A DNA stretch of 64,000 nucleotides, from the NCBI GenBank assembly GCA_036768485.1, contig JAVLUZ010000154.1:47911786-47975785 (forward strand), written 5' to 3'. Every line of letters begins with the position of its first letter. Position 1 is the stretch's first letter. The translations under genes were made by a program, and so were the position numbers. Source of the stretch: Mermis nigrescens (taxonomy: Eukaryota; Nematoda; Enoplea; Mermithida; Mermithidae). This document shows positions 9,941-22,378 of the stretch, one piece after another. The notes beneath the pieces are model-generated. The model did not search any database and was not told the origin of the DNA. It saw only the letters and a program-made list of their open reading frames with translations.

Positions 9941-10113
9941 TTTAGACCCTCAGCCCAAGAATTTGACAGACCCCCAGAATTTAATTTTTGCGCATGTTTT
10001 TTGGGAGTTTCCCAGTTTTGCACGACACAGACCCCCTATAATGCGTCTGCTACCCATAAGTATGCTCCAGATATTGATGACTGACAAAGCGAGCAAACAG
10101 AATGACATGAGTT

Positions 10114-10151
10114 CAGTGGCGGATCCAGGATTTTCCTAAGGGGGCGATAGT
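10114..10151 (+). mobile_element. Family F terminus fragment
   Basis: CAGTGGCGGATCCAGGATTT followed by TCCTAAGGGGGCG, the family F left end, immediately abutting the GC-rich terminus that starts at about 10152. Confidence 0.65.
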
Positions 10152-10245
10152 GATCGACCGGGGCCCCAGCCCCAGCAATCCCCGGCCATTTTCAGCATCC
10201 CGGGCCCCGGCCGGGGCAAGGTCAAAAAATGGCCGGGGCCGGGGA
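10152..10245 (+). mobile_element. hAT-like terminus with GGCCCCGG subterminal palindromes
   Basis: AGTGATCGACCGGGGCCCC resembles the CAGTGATCRTACGGGG end at 52158 and the CAGTGATCGGACCGAGGG end at 62220. It is followed by repeated CCCCGGCC, GGGCCCCGGCCGGGGC and GGCCGGGGCCGGGG. The opposite end was not found. Confidence 0.5.
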
Positions 10246-10555
10246 AAAATTTAGTGTAATTCGTATTTTGTAACTGCTGTGATACTGACACTTATTTTTC
10301 AATAAGCAAGTGTTAATTTTGAGAACTGTACTGATTAGACCATATGTACACTTACTTAGTCCTTGTTATAACTTTGCTACCACATCTGGACAATGGGTTC
10401 AACCCAGTTCAACCCGGTATCACCTGAAGGCCACTCGGTATCACCTGGGAAGATCGCGAGTATCACCTAAATTTTTTTGTTAAAAAACAAAGATAAACTC
10501 AGCAAAAATCAATGTGCAAGTACAAAACCATGTGAGTAGATCATTTAGACATTAG
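10246..10555. other. Spacer before the CCAA satellite
   Basis: Contains three repeats of a GGTATCACCT-like phrase (10421-10467). No gene seen. It may be the body of the hAT-like element that starts at 10152. Confidence 0.35.
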
Positions 10556-11643
10556 TTCAATCAGTCATCAGACCAGTCAATCAGCCAACCAGGTAACAGT
10601 CCAACCAACCAACCAACCGACTAATTGGCCAACCAACCCACCAACTGACCAACCAAACAACCAACCAAATAGCCAACCAATCAACTAATCAACCAACCAA
10701 CCAACCAACAGGCCAACCAACCAACCAACCAACTAACTGCCCAACCAACCAAACAACCAACTAACCCACTGGCCAACCAACTAACTAACCAACCGGCCAA
10801 CCAACTGGCCGACTAACTAATCAATCAGCTACCCAATGAACTAGCCAACAACAAACCAACCAACTGGCCAACCAATCAAGCAAGCATGCAACCAACTAAC
10901 TAGCTGCCATCCAACCAAGCCAGCAAAAAACAGGCCAACCAACCATTTAACTAGCCAACCAACCAATTAGCCAACCAACTAGCAACCAACCAACCGGCCA
11001 ACCAAACAACCAACCGGCCAACCAACAAACCAACTAACTGGCCAACCAACCATTTAAGTAGCCAACCAACCGATCAACCAACCAACTAATCAACCAACCG
11101 ACCATTCAGCCAACCGGCCAAGCAAACAACCAACCAGATACGCAATCAATTAACCAACCAACCCATTGGCCAACCAACCAACCAACCGACACACCACTAA
11201 CCAATCAACCAACTAACGAGCCAACCAACCAACTTGCTGGCCAACCAACCAACAGGCCAACAACTAACTAGTCAATCAACCAACCAGCTGACCGACCAAC
11301 TAAGAGGCCAACCAACCAACCAGCCAACCAACCAATTAACTAGCCAACCAATGGGCCAACCGACCAACCAACTAGCCAATCAACCAATCAAACAGCCAGC
11401 CAACTAGTCAACCAAATAACCAACCAACCAACTGACTGGCCAACCAGCTAACTAAACAATCAACCTATGAAATGGCCAACCAAACAACAATAGAATAGGC
11501 CAATCAACCAACCAACTAGACAGTTGAACAACTAACTGGCCAACCAACCACCCAACCAAACTGCTCAAACAACGATCTGACCAACCAACCAATTAGCCAA
11601 TCAATGCATAACTGACCGATCAACCAACTCACAAACCAACCAC
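10556..11643 (+). repeat. CCAA-rich simple satellite, left block
   Basis: About 1.1 kb of diverged AACCAACCAACC repeats mixed with AACTGGCC, AACTAGCC and AATCAACC variants. The same satellite resumes at 13813 after the hAT-like element, so the two blocks were once continuous. Confidence 0.9.
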
Positions 11644-13812
11644 TAGAGCTGCACACTTTGCAAATTTTACTACCCGGGTACCCGGCTATTTCATTACCCG
11701 GGTACCCGGGTATACCCGGGTAGGACCTTAGATAAAAGAGAATGCAGTGAACATCGTTTATTTACGGTTGACAGTGAAGTCTAGGGCAAAGTGATATTTA
11801 AGCAGTAAAATTATTGAAAAATTTATGCAAGATTAAATAGAATCAAGACTTTAATCTGAAGAATTCGTATGCATTTAATGAAATTTAAGTCATTTTCATA
11901 ATTCAAAGCAAAAATTGTGAAGCAGGTTTTGTATCTTCATAGCGTCATTAAAACATTTGAAGCAGGAAAACACATTGACGAAAAGCAATTTTGAAATCAA
12001 CCGGAAATGAAAATTTATTTAAAAGCAAGTCTAAGTCTATCTGGAGCTGACTGCAGAGACATAGTCAGAATTTTGGTTCGGGGGCATAAACGTTTTCATG
12101 TAGAATTTACGGCCTTTCTATTGACAAACAGTTCGGAATTCATAAGTGGCGCAAAGTGCCAAGAAATTTAGTCATTTTTTCCACCCTTAACAGTTTGTAG
12201 CTCTGTGAATACTAATAATATGATAGAGCAGAAGATTACCAAATTTGTACAAAACAGTTTTGACAATTCAAGCTTCTAACAAGAAAACTGCGAACGCAAT
12301 GTTGGAGCTTGGCGGCGCTATGCGCCGGAAAATTTTGATGTTTTCGCACATTTAACTCAATTTATACCGCTTAAATCATACAAAACAGACAAATTCATGC
12401 CGGCGCGAAACGTCGGAAATTTTTAGAAATTCCTAACCCTTTTACCTGGCTTGTTCTCCCTAAAATCTCGTTGCACATGTACAACGAGATTTTATGGCTG
12501 CGGGACGTCTGGGGTGGTGAGCGGGATCCGGGGCAGAGTCCCGGAAAATTTCGTAAAAAAATACGTTAAAATTTTCGCGAAATCGGCCAAATCTCGGTTC
12601 GGAAGCAAGCCCAAAAACACTTAGAATTGATGAACTACATTGCACAAACTGATCTGAAATGCGCTTTTCGACCTCTGCTGGGTACATAGCACAGCAACGG
12701 GTTGCTGCCAATAAGATATATGTAGAAAGATGTATCCGTGAAAATTTTGTTCTTACCGTTTTCAGGCCAACTTGTGGCCTTCTAATTGACAAAATGCACT
12801 TCATAGAACAAGAAATGCGCAAAAACATAAGAAAATTTGGCCATTCCTTCCAATTAAAATAGGATTATGTGTCCTTGTAAAGAAAGATAAACGAAACAAA
12901 GAATAGACAAACTGGTACACAAAAGACAAACAAAGCAGAGAATAGACAAACTGGTTCACAATCATTTTCGCACTTTTACTATCATGCTCAACAAGCATGC
13001 ACAGTTTCATTCAACGAACAAATAGTGCATTAAATTACTAAAGTGATGTCGAGTGCTGGATTATTTTAGCTGATTCAAGCTTTTAAATTTGTTGGATCTA
13101 TATAGCAATAAATAATAATGACTCGGTGGGGAAAATTTTGAAGTTTTTGCCTTTTTGAACTTAGTTTTCTGGACATACATTATTACAACAAAAAAATCAA
13201 CAATATTTCTGAAAAATTTCGGGAAGGGGGGCAGGTACCCCCAATGCCCCCTGGCTACGCCTATGGCTGACTACATTCGGAACATCAATAGGCTTTGAAC
13301 CAGCTCTAACTAAAACAGTTGCGCGCTATGTGAATAAAAGTTGCAGTTTAAATTTATATAATGGTCACAGAAGTGAATGAATTATAAAAAAGCGTCACTA
13401 ACAGATAATTTCTTGTTTAAATTTATTTACAGTGAAGAATAAGAGGAATTCAGCACAAATAAAATAATGTAACTAAAGAGCTGAATAATGGAATATGCCT
13501 AAACCGTATGCGCGATATATTGTGATAATAGGAAATATAAACAGACTCGCTTATTTAACATTTTACGGTTGATTATATCAAATCACATTTAAATTGTGAT
13601 TCAGTCGCACTTTAGAAGCAATATGTTTCTAGGTTTCTAATTCAATTCTTAGCACATATTGCATAACTACAGTGCTAATTTACCATTTTATATTATGGGA
13701 TTCGGGTACCCGGGTATACCGGTACCCGGGTAGTAAAATTATTTTCAACCCGGGTACCCGGGTACTCGTTCGGGTACCCGGGTACCCGTTCGGGTACCCG
13801 CGTGCAGCTCTA
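11644..13812. mobile_element. hAT-like element with GGGTACCCG subterminal repeats (2.2 kb, no transposase seen)
   Basis: Inverted ends TAGAGCTGCACAC and TAGAGCTGCACGC are flanked by an exact 8-bp duplication CCAACCAC (11636-11643 and 13813-13820) in the satellite. Just inside each end are clustered copies of the palindrome CGGGTACCCG, five or more at the right end. An 8-bp duplication with TAGAGNTG-type ends is typical of hAT transposons. No transposase frame was recognised; a 122-codon minus-strand frame at 12460-12828 looks like chance. Internal sequence around 12460-12900 is related, in reverse, to 52730-53130 of another element. Confidence 0.88.
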
Positions 13813-14090
13813 CCAACCACTCAGCCGACGATGAACGAACTAACCAAACAGTCTGCTGATTAACTGACAAACCTACCCATTTAATGACCAACTGAGCAAA
13901 TGACGAAACATCAGATCAACCAACCATCTAAACGACCAGTAAACCAGCCATCCAGCCAACAAACCAACCAGTCAATCAATCAATCAGTCAACCAATAAAC
14001 CAATCAATCAACCAACCAAGCAACCGATCAATCATTTAATCAACCGACCAGCCAACTGACGAACCAACCACTCAACCATTTATTCCTAAA
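13813..14090 (+). repeat. CCAA-rich simple satellite, right block
   Basis: Continuation of the satellite at 10556-11643 (CCAACCAACC, CAATCAATCA, CAACCGACCA variants), starting with the target duplication CCAACCAC. Confidence 0.85.
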
Positions 14091-16150
14091 ATTTTTCCCC
14101 GACTATTCAGCTAAAAAGCTACACATGTTTTTGACGTTTCACAGCACAAAAATACTAAAATTTACGGCGCTTGGCGCCATTAATTTAAAAACTCACCTTT
14201 TGTCACTTTCAGTTTTTTATACATGAAATTTTCCCGGCTAATAAAATTTTCTACATTTTTATCATAGAAAAAGGTGCGAAATCGAGCGCAAAAGTATATA
14301 AATGTCGAAATTGTTAGATAGCTATTTCAGCATACTTTTATTCTATTTTCATTTCATGTATAACTTTTAAAAATTTTTGACGCTACGCATCAAACGCTAC
14401 AAATAAGGGAAACCGAGGAAATAATTCAAGCTTACAAACGTCATTCTGCCAGAAATTCACGAATTTTTCGGCACTTCGCAGCTGGATTTTCACTGAAGTC
14501 AACGAAATTTAATGTTTTCGCACAAAATTGTCAAAAACTTTAAAAAATTTTCGGAAAAATATTGTGCCAAAATCGATTTCAAACGAGAGTAGATGACTTA
14601 AAACGCTGAAAAAAGGCGAGTCCGCACGTGAAGGTCCTAAATTATTTGTCAATAAAAAAGTCCCCAAAATCTACTTGAAAATGGTAAAAATATCAAAATA
14701 TTTTATTAACTATTCTGAATTTTTTATCTTTGGAAACCAATAAATTGAAAGACTTTGGAGACCGTCTTTGCATTTGAACAAAGTGACCTTGTATAAAAAC
14801 ATTAAACAGATGCATGTCAATCGGTGCAGGTGTCAGGGCATAAGGTCCGCTGCTGCTGAGGCTGGCATTTAAGACTGAATTCAAACATTGATTTAACATA
14901 ATTTCTTCATTTCTTATCTTTAGAAATGTGTCAAATTGAGCTTCATAAAAACGCCCACTTTGCGCCAGATATAATTGCTGCATAGCTTATATTTGTAAAC
15001 CTGCAAAAGCGAGCATGAAAGAATAAATATATCGAAAATTTCCAGCGCTTCGCGTCGAATATGATTTCTATTGCATATATTCAAAAAGCTGCAAAATTGA
15101 GCTCAAAAGGACAAAAACATCGGAAATTTCCGGCGCTTCGCACAAACTATAATTGCTGTATTGCTCTTTAGAAAATTGCAAAATTTAGGTAAAAGGATAA
15201 AACTCGAAAATTTTCGACGCTTTGCGCCAGGCATAATTACTGAATTGCTTATATCCAGAAACCAGCAAATTTGAGTTTAAAAAGATTAAAATGTAAAAAG
15301 CACTCTCTATTAAGAAAGCTTCAAAATTTAGCTTGAGGAGATCAGAACGTCAAACATTTTTCGCCAATTTTATAATACACCCGTTTTTGCACTGTTTGTC
15401 TTCAAAGGCTGCAAAATTGAGTTTAAAAAAGTAAAAATGCTAAAAAAATTTCTCGAATCACAAATTTTAAATTTTTTTCGAATATTTTCATTCGCCATTA
15501 TATGGAGCTCGTCGACTGACGTTTAGTCGAATACATTTTTGTACTAGGTTAAAGTTTTACAGCTGGCACAAAATTTCAGAGGACAAAAATCTAAATACCA
15601 GAATTATGTCATTCTCTTATCAACCCTACATGCCTCAGAATTAAGTCGAAGGTAATGGAAATGCCATAATTTACCATTAATAATGCCGATGTTACTAATT
15701 TATTCATAAGTCCGTTTCGATAAATTCCTAAAATTGAGCTGAAACGGGAAATTATCAACTTTTCTGCTAGATTTAATATTCTTATTTCCCGTTTCGCATG
15801 AAAGAAGCAGTTACAAACCAAGCGAAGTTTAAGGATGATTAAGGCTGCAAATTTTGTGGCGAGAAAGGTAATAAGTTTTGGTACTGCTTGTATACTCGTA
15901 TCTTTGAAAAGTGATCATTTTGAGCTTATGAGGATAGAAGGTCAAGATTATTTGGCGCTTGCCAGATGTAATGTTTAATAATGTTTTAAAAAATAAAAAG
16001 GCCGAAATTTTCACGCACTATTTGGCAGATATAATGAATTATGTCATTGTTTGTTTGTAAAAAGGCTGCTTTTTCGCGTTGTCTTGCCCTTTAAAAATCT
16101 GCGAAATTGAGCTGAGGGTGATAAAAAGGACAAAAAAATTTCAAGAGGCG
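14091..16150. repeat. Degenerate tandem repeats with CGCTTCGCGCC-type motifs
   Basis: From about 15035 to 15300 a unit of roughly 85-90 bp recurs: GGCGCTTCGCGCC-like motif, ATAATTGCTGTATTGCTTAT, then CTGCAAAATTGAGCTNAAAA and a TAAAAACGTCGAAAATTT close. Looser copies continue to about 16150. Related single units occur at 50390-50560 and 55190-55400. The block at 14130-14580 has family F-like sequence. No coding potential was recognised. Confidence 0.6.
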
Positions 16151-16870
16151 AACACTCTAAAAACTATAGTTGTAAACAATTAGTGCACTAACTGAAGATG
16201 CTAAATGCGAGTAAATTAAGAAGGATAAAACAAACGCAAATGATGCATGCAGAACGTTTCGAAAAATTTATGAGGTAACATATTCCAAAACAAACCTTTT
16301 CCGAACCAGCAACCAACCACAATTTTTGGCCGCCGGTATCATCTGGAAGACTGGCCTTTGTCCAGGTATGTTTGCTACTGTGTATAAATGAGCTTTTACT
16401 GTATAAATGTTCAGGAAAATCTGCATGTTTCCGATTCCTCTACTTAACTTATTTGAACTAAATGCTACTTTTAACTCATTCATTCATAGCTATGGCTAAA
16501 AGATTTAGAGTTGACAAATATGTTCAATTTCTAGTTGGAAATTGTACGTTTTCAACAAGCTATTTTTACAAAAAACACTTCATTTAATTGAATGGGTGGG
16601 AACTGCGTGCTTTAAAACGCGTTTCTTGTGTAATAGTTATTAGGACGGAGGTTAATTATAGGAGAATGTAAACTATGCTGCAGAATTGTGTCCGATCCGA
16701 TAAACTAAATATGTCTCAAATAGTTTCCTAAGGTCCAGAGTTGAGGGAGGAGTGAAATCTTGTGCTTGTACAAAGATCATCGGAAAGGTCTTTGTATGAG
16801 CTAACAAATTTTTGTAGCTATATTGTATAAATATATTTTTAAACATACACATTTTCGCATACTATCAGTA
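16151..16870. other. Stretch with no recognised feature
   Basis: AT-rich sequence with short frames only; a 71-codon minus-strand frame at 16268-16483 has no recognisable motif. Family C-like fragments (TACAAAGATCATCGG) begin at about 16765. Confidence 0.35.
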
Positions 16871-16875
16871 TGTGA

Positions 16876-17269
16876 CAGTGTTTTTTGTTTGTATATACAT
16901 GAACAAAGATGGTACCCAAAAGTCTTTGTACATTTTGTACACACAAATTTTTGGTTACTATAATATGGTACAGTAGCGATCTTAGTGTGGTAGAAGAGGG
17001 TCTTTTGACCTTTGATTGTATATTTTAGCTGATTTCTTGGTTTCTAGCGCCAAAAATTACTAAAATTGTCTCAAAACTGGCACGAAGCGCCTAAAAATTG
17101 ACATTTTTCCATTCTAAATACAAATTTTGCCATTTTAAAGATATACAGGACAGACAATTTTTCATATTGAAGCAAAGTGCCTAAAAATTTTTCCCAAAAA
17201 TATTTGTACGTGTACAAAGAAAAGTCTTTGTACATAGGGAAAAATCTTTAGCAAATACAAAAAACACTG
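16876..17269 (+). mobile_element. Family C hAT-type miniature element, copy C1
   Basis: Bounded by CAGTGTTTTTTG and CAAAAAACACTG, with the family body: TACAAAGATGGTACCCAAAA, ATAATATGGTACAGTAGCGA, a CACGAAGCGCC motif and AAAATCTTTAGCAAATACAA. The 8-bp flanks do not match, so it may be part of a compound insertion. Another partial copy follows directly. Confidence 0.7.
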
Positions 17270-17563
17270 TTTTGTACATGCAAATTTTTGTATACTTTAA
17301 TATGGTACAGTAAGGATTTCAGTGTGGTAGAACATAGTTTTTCGACCTTTAGTAGTGTATTTGGCTAATTTTTAGATTTCTGAATATTTGACATTTTTCC
17401 ATTTTTCCATTCTAAGCGTAGTGTTGCTTATTACAAGATTTAATTCGCATATTACAATTTTCGTAATATTTCTGATTTTGCAGTACAAGTTGTTTTAGCT
17501 TTCTTAGTCGAGTTTTATGTGTGAATTCCATCAAAAGCTCATGAAAATTTTGGCACTTCGCGC

Positions 17564-18012
17564 CAGTCTTCTTTTTGTACAAGGTCCGTTTGTACATGTA
17601 CAAAGATGGTCCCTAAAAGTCTTTGTACATTTCATACACACAAATTTTTGGGTACTATAATATGGTACAGTAGCGATTTTAGTGTGGCAAAAACAGAGTT
17701 GTTCGACCTTTGGTTATACGTATTTTAGCAATTTCTAGGTTTCTTTGAGGAAAAATCAGTAATCATCGTCTCAAAACGGCGCAAAGCCCCAAAAAATGTG
17801 GCATTTTCCCTTTCAAGATGCAATTTCTGAAATTATAAAGATATACAGAACATACAATTGCTCATTTCGGAGCGGAGCGCCGAGAATTTTTGCGAATTTC
17901 AGACCTTTTTTGCAGTTTTTGTCTTCCGAAAAATCTTTGTACATGTACAAAACGGTCCCCAAAAGTCTTTGTACATCGCGAAAAATCTTTGCCGAATACG
18001 AAAAAAATCGTG
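17564..18012 (+). mobile_element. Family C hAT-type miniature element, copy C2
   Basis: Starts CAGTCTTCTTTTTGTACAAG and ends with the family right end AAAAATCGTG. Flanked by CTTCGCGC and CTTTGCGC (7 of 8), the 8-bp duplication expected of a hAT element. The insertion point is the CGCTTCGCGCC motif of an older family C copy that occupies 17270-17563 and 18021-18190. Confidence 0.82.
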
Positions 18013-18212
18013 CTTTGCGCTGACCTAATATCAACAAAATTCAGGCCGAATTATCACATTTAGAAGCACGGTCTTTTTGTATTTGGCGAAGATTTTTGCT
18101 GATGTACAAAGACGTTTTAGGACCGTCTTTGTACATGTACAAAGATTTTTGAAGAACAAAAACTTTAAAAAGGTGTAGAATTCCTTATTGCAAATTCTAC
18201 CATTTTAAAGAT

Positions 18213-18271
18213 TTTCAGGGGTGGAGTAAGCGGCTGCAAAATGGAGCTGCTTACTCCCCTTCCCCTGAAAA
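18213..18271. repeat. Small inverted repeat
   Basis: TTTTCAGGGGTGGAGTAAGC pairs with GCTTACTCCCCTTCCCCTGAAAA across a short loop. It lies at the edge of a family C remnant. Confidence 0.6.
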
Positions 18272-18950
18272 TAACTGAGAAATATACCTGTGACAGGGGG
18301 TTTGGGCCATTCCCCATCCACGCTTCGAAGCCCTGAACTTCCTAAGTCAGAAAATATTTGACCACCCTCCCCCATTTTTTGGCACAAACCTGCGCTTTTT
18401 TGGCTATTTTTATGTGTTTTTACCATTTTTGATCTAGTAGCTAACCCCTCCTTCTTAGAATGACGAGGGACCCCTACCCTAGATTTCCAGCCGTTACATG
18501 TACACTGAGGGACCCTCATAAAATTTTATGCGATTACATGCATGTTTTATAGTGATAGTTTATCTATTTACTCTAGCTCACATTCTAAAATAAGGTATCA
18601 CTTCGTGAAATTTTAATAGTTAGGTACACTTTTGCAATACTAAAAAATTAAGTTCGAAAATTCAAAAGGTTTTCACCAAAAATCGTCTGACAGTGACTTG
18701 TATCTTGGACCCTGAGGGGGTAATACCCCTCCCCACTTATGGGAATGTGTGATGTCTCATTTATTACATCCAATACCTATTGCATCCAATTGCTACAGCA
18801 GCATTAGCAGTAGCGAAGATTCAAATGATATAGTGTGCTAATAGCAGTGACATAGACTTTATTGATGATTCAGACAATGAAACACTGGACTAAATTTGTT
18901 TCTTGTGACATAAATAGTAATAAAACTTGATATGAAAAGGTGCACCTAAC
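18272..18950. other. Stretch with repeat fragments only
   Basis: A family H fragment at 18690-18750 (TTGGACCCTGAGGGGGTAAT, TATGGGAATGTG) is shared with 47575-47640 and 61690-61750. No gene was seen. A 104-codon minus-strand frame at 18205-18519 shows no domain. Confidence 0.4.
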
Positions 18951-20200
18951 TAGAACACTCTGTTCCTAATGCATTGGATAAATGTTGTGCTTAAAATCAC
19001 AGACAGGTGATCTGTGGAACACATGTGAGTGACAATTCTTTATGTACTGTAGGGTGTTAGATTAGTAATCTTTTGCTCGCATGGAAGTCGATGTAGTTTC
19101 TCTATGCAAATTTTTTATTATCATGAGTGATTTACATAGTAGGCGCTTGTTCGGTCAGCGAGAATTATTTATTACGGATAGTTTTAGATTAGTAATCTTA
19201 TGCTCATGTGGAAGTTGACGTTGCTTTTCTATGCAAATTTTTTATCAATCATATGAGTGATTTATGTTGTTCCGGACGCGATAATTGCTTATTCCGGTTG
19301 TTTACGCTCTACCGTGCTGCTGTGTAATACACATTTTGTATATTGGATTGTGATCAAGATTGTTATGCTTTGTGCAGTTGCTGCGTTCTAGGAATGTACC
19401 TTAATCTTACAGAAATTAAATAGCTATCCGACGATTTGGCGAAACACTGACAATTGGTATAAGATTGTCAATTAGTTAGTATCGAAGTAGCCGGATTAAA
19501 AATCTGCTCTGGTAGGTGTGGCGGAGCATTGAAATTAACCGTTTCGACAGCAGCTATTGATACAGAAATCAGATTTCGTTTTGACGTGGCACATTTGTGG
19601 AATGCTCGAAACTATTGATATACGAATTTTAATCATCAGATTTCGTTTCGACGTGGCACATTAATCGAACGCTCGAAACTATTGATATACAAAATTTTAT
19701 CCAGCGACTGCTGAAAGGCGTACAACTGTCTGGATCAGCACGAAAATCAAGAGATAAAAGTGAGTGAGAATTTACACTTCAGTAATTATGATAATGGTCA
19801 TGTAAACTATCCGGTGATCAATCTTTTTGTTAGTATGTTAGAAAGGGATGGATTACGTATATTTTGACAAATAAGGGTGCTAAGCGTCATTTTCTTCCTA
19901 AGTCTCTTCTAATATTTATTTTTTAGGGCTGGCACCAATCTGAAGCCGCACTGAGCTCAAAGATAATTTTGATTAAGGTGAGAATAACGTTTTAATGCGA
20001 ATTCAAGTAGGAGTTTTGAATATAGAAGTTGAAAAAACAGATGGAAATGAAAGTAAGGAAATAAAATTTTTTGAAAATTTTTTTTTAAACAAAGGCTTTT
20101 CCGTCTGTTTTTTCAACTTTTATCTTAAGATACGTACTTGAAATTGCATAAAAACGCTCTTTTTTAAATCTGGAACATGGAGCTATTCTAGAATTCGCCC
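18951..20200 (+). repeat. Direct duplication, copy 1 (1.25 kb)
   Basis: Closely matches 20882-22197, beginning TAGAACACTCTGTTCCTAAT and ending TCTAGAATTCGCCC. It carries an extra internal repeat of about 65 bp (two copies of CAGATTTCGTTTYGACGTGG at 19571-19675) absent from copy 2. Near its end AGTTGAAAAAACAGATGGAA pairs with TTCCGTCTGTTTTTTCAACT as a hairpin (about 20025-20120). It could be a segmental duplication or a pair of long terminal repeats; no gag or pol lies between. Confidence 0.85.
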
Positions 20201-20881
20201 TAATCCTTGATTTCCTTCAGTTTTTTTCTCCATTTTCATAATCAACTTTTGAGATAGGACTTGATAAGATATAGGGGCTTAATTCTAGAATAGATAGAAG
20301 TCACAGAATTTGAATTAATGGGGATTTATCGAAAGATTAGTAGTTGTAAGGAAGATATTCAAAAGAAATTATCGACGGAAAGCATCTAGAAGGGGAGAAA
20401 TTGAGGAATGAAGTTGTAAAGTGATAGAAGCACAAAGCATGGGAAGGCGACTGCCGTAAACGGCGTATTGATTGATCTAATGTATACTGATGCATACATT
20501 TGTTTGTATGTAGGTACGCAATGTTTAGGGAAGGCGACTGCAAAAATCGTCGCAATGATTGATTGAATTGTCTTGTGTACATAGGTATGTAAGTAGGTAC
20601 ATAGGTAATACAATGTTCATTAGCGAAGGCGACGGCGATAATGCTGACGATTGATGAATCTATTATGAATTAAAGAAGAACAGGTTAATTCAAACATACG
20701 TGCACACGATGAACGTTGATAAAGGACCTAGGTACATAACTATCCACAATGCATTTATTGGTTTCTATGTATAGCTTGAACGAACATTATGTACTTAAAT
20801 GAATACATTGCGATCAGTCGATGTAAGTTTACATGACTATCATAAAAGAATGTAAGTTAGCCGCATTTACTGTTGCCTTGA
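20201..20881. other. Spacer between the two duplicated copies
   Basis: 680 bp holding two to three diverged units around GGCGACTGCCGTAAACGGCG and GGCGACTGCAAAAATCGTCG, about 85 bp apart, and GTAGGTACATAGGTA-type simple sequence. No coding region was recognised. Confidence 0.5.
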
Positions 20882-22197
20882 TAGAACAGTCTGTTCCTAA
20901 TGCATTGGATGAATGTTATGCTTAACATCACAGACAGGGGATCTGTGGAACACATCTGAGTGCAATTCTTTATGTACTGTAGGGTGTTAGATTAGTAATC
21001 TTTTGCTCGCGTGGAAGTCGACGTAGGTTCTCTATGCAAATTTTTTATTATCATGAGTGATTTACGTAGTAGGCGCTTGTTCGGTCCCGAGAATTATTCA
21101 TTACGGATAGTTTTAGATTAGTAACCTTATGCTCACGTGGAAGTCGACGTTGCTTTTCTATGCAAATTTCTTATCAATCATATGAGTGATTTACGTTGTT
21201 CCGGACGCAAGCATTGCTTATTCCGGTTGTTTACGCTCTACCGTGCTGCTGTGTAATACGAATTTCGTATATTGGATTGTGATCAAGATTGTTATGCTTT
21301 GCGCAGTTGCTGCGTTCTAAGAATGTACCTTAATCTTACAGAAATTAAATAGCTATCCGACGATTTGGCGAAACACTGGCAATTGGTATAAGATTGTCAA
21401 TTAGTTAGTATCGAAGGAGCTGGATTAAAAATCTGATAGGTGTGGTGGAGCATTGAAATTGACCGTTTTGACAGCGGCTATTGATACGGAAATCAGATTT
21501 CGTTTCGACGTGGCACATTAATCGAACGCTCGAAACTATTGATATACAAAATTTTATCCAGCGACTGCTGAAAGGCGTACGACTGTCTGGATCAGCACGG
21601 AAATCAAGAGATAAAAGTGAGTGAGAATTTACACTTCAGTAATTATAATAATGGTCATGTAAACCATCCGGTTATCAATCTTTTTTGTTAGTGTTAGTTA
21701 GAAAGGGAAAGATTACGTATATTTTGACAAATAAGGGTGCTAGCGTCATTTTCTTCCTAAGTCTCTTCTAATATTTATTTTGTAGGCTTAGGCTTAGTAT
21801 GTGCCTTCACATTGGTGCCAGGGGATGATGTAAGCCTGAGACAAATGGGGCGAAAATTGCAAAGCTAGCTTAGCGAGCGGAGCAATTTTTGCCCCATCTT
21901 TTTCTTAGGCTTAGATCATCCGCTGGCACCAATCTGAAGCCGCACTGAGCTCAAAGATAATTTTGATTAAGGTGAGAATAGCGTTTTAATGCGAATTCAA
22001 GTAGGAGTTTTGAATATAAAAGTTGAAAAAAACAGACGGAAATGAAAGTAAGGAAATAGAATTTTTTGAAAAATTTTTTTCAATCAAAGGCTTTTCCGTC
22101 TGTTTTTTCAACTTTTATGTTAAAGATACGAGCTTGAAATCGCATAAAAACGCTGTTTTTTGAAATCTGGAACATGGAGCTATTCTAGAATTCGCCC
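20882..22197 (+). repeat. Direct duplication, copy 2 with hairpin insertion
   Basis: Second copy of 18951-20200. It differs chiefly by an insertion of roughly 135 bp at about 21786-21921 that forms a hairpin with TTAGGC repeats; copy 1 shows the empty site as TTTTTAGGGCTGGCACCAAT. Confidence 0.85.
21811..21933. repeat. Hairpin insertion P1
   Basis: Arms ATTGGTGCCAGGGGATGATG and CATCCGCTGGCACCAAT pair, as do TAAGCCTGAGA/TCTTAGGCTTA and ATGGGGCGAAAATTGC/GCAATTTTTGCCCCAT. The loop is rich in GAGCGGAGC. A TTAGGCTTAGGCTTAG run precedes it at 21784-21798. Confidence 0.8.
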
Positions 22198-22378
22198 AGA
22201 TATAGGAAAATGTGTTTGCTTCCAATATACTTAGGCTTAGGCTTAGTGTATCTGAAAAGGTGTCTTAAGCTGGTTAGGTCGAGGTCGCTCCCGCTTAGGT
22301 CAATGTATAGATCCTTAGGTCGATGTATAGATGCTTAGGTGTGAGAATCCTGGTGTTTAAAAAAGATGGAAAAAATTC

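Noticed and set aside
12460..12828. 122-codon minus-strand frame in the 2.2-kb hAT-like element
   Set aside because: No transposase motif, and the related segment at 52730-53130 is broken by stops.
10556..14090. CRISPR-like array
   Set aside because: Short CCAA repeats without constant repeat and spacer lengths, in a eukaryotic genome; a simple satellite.
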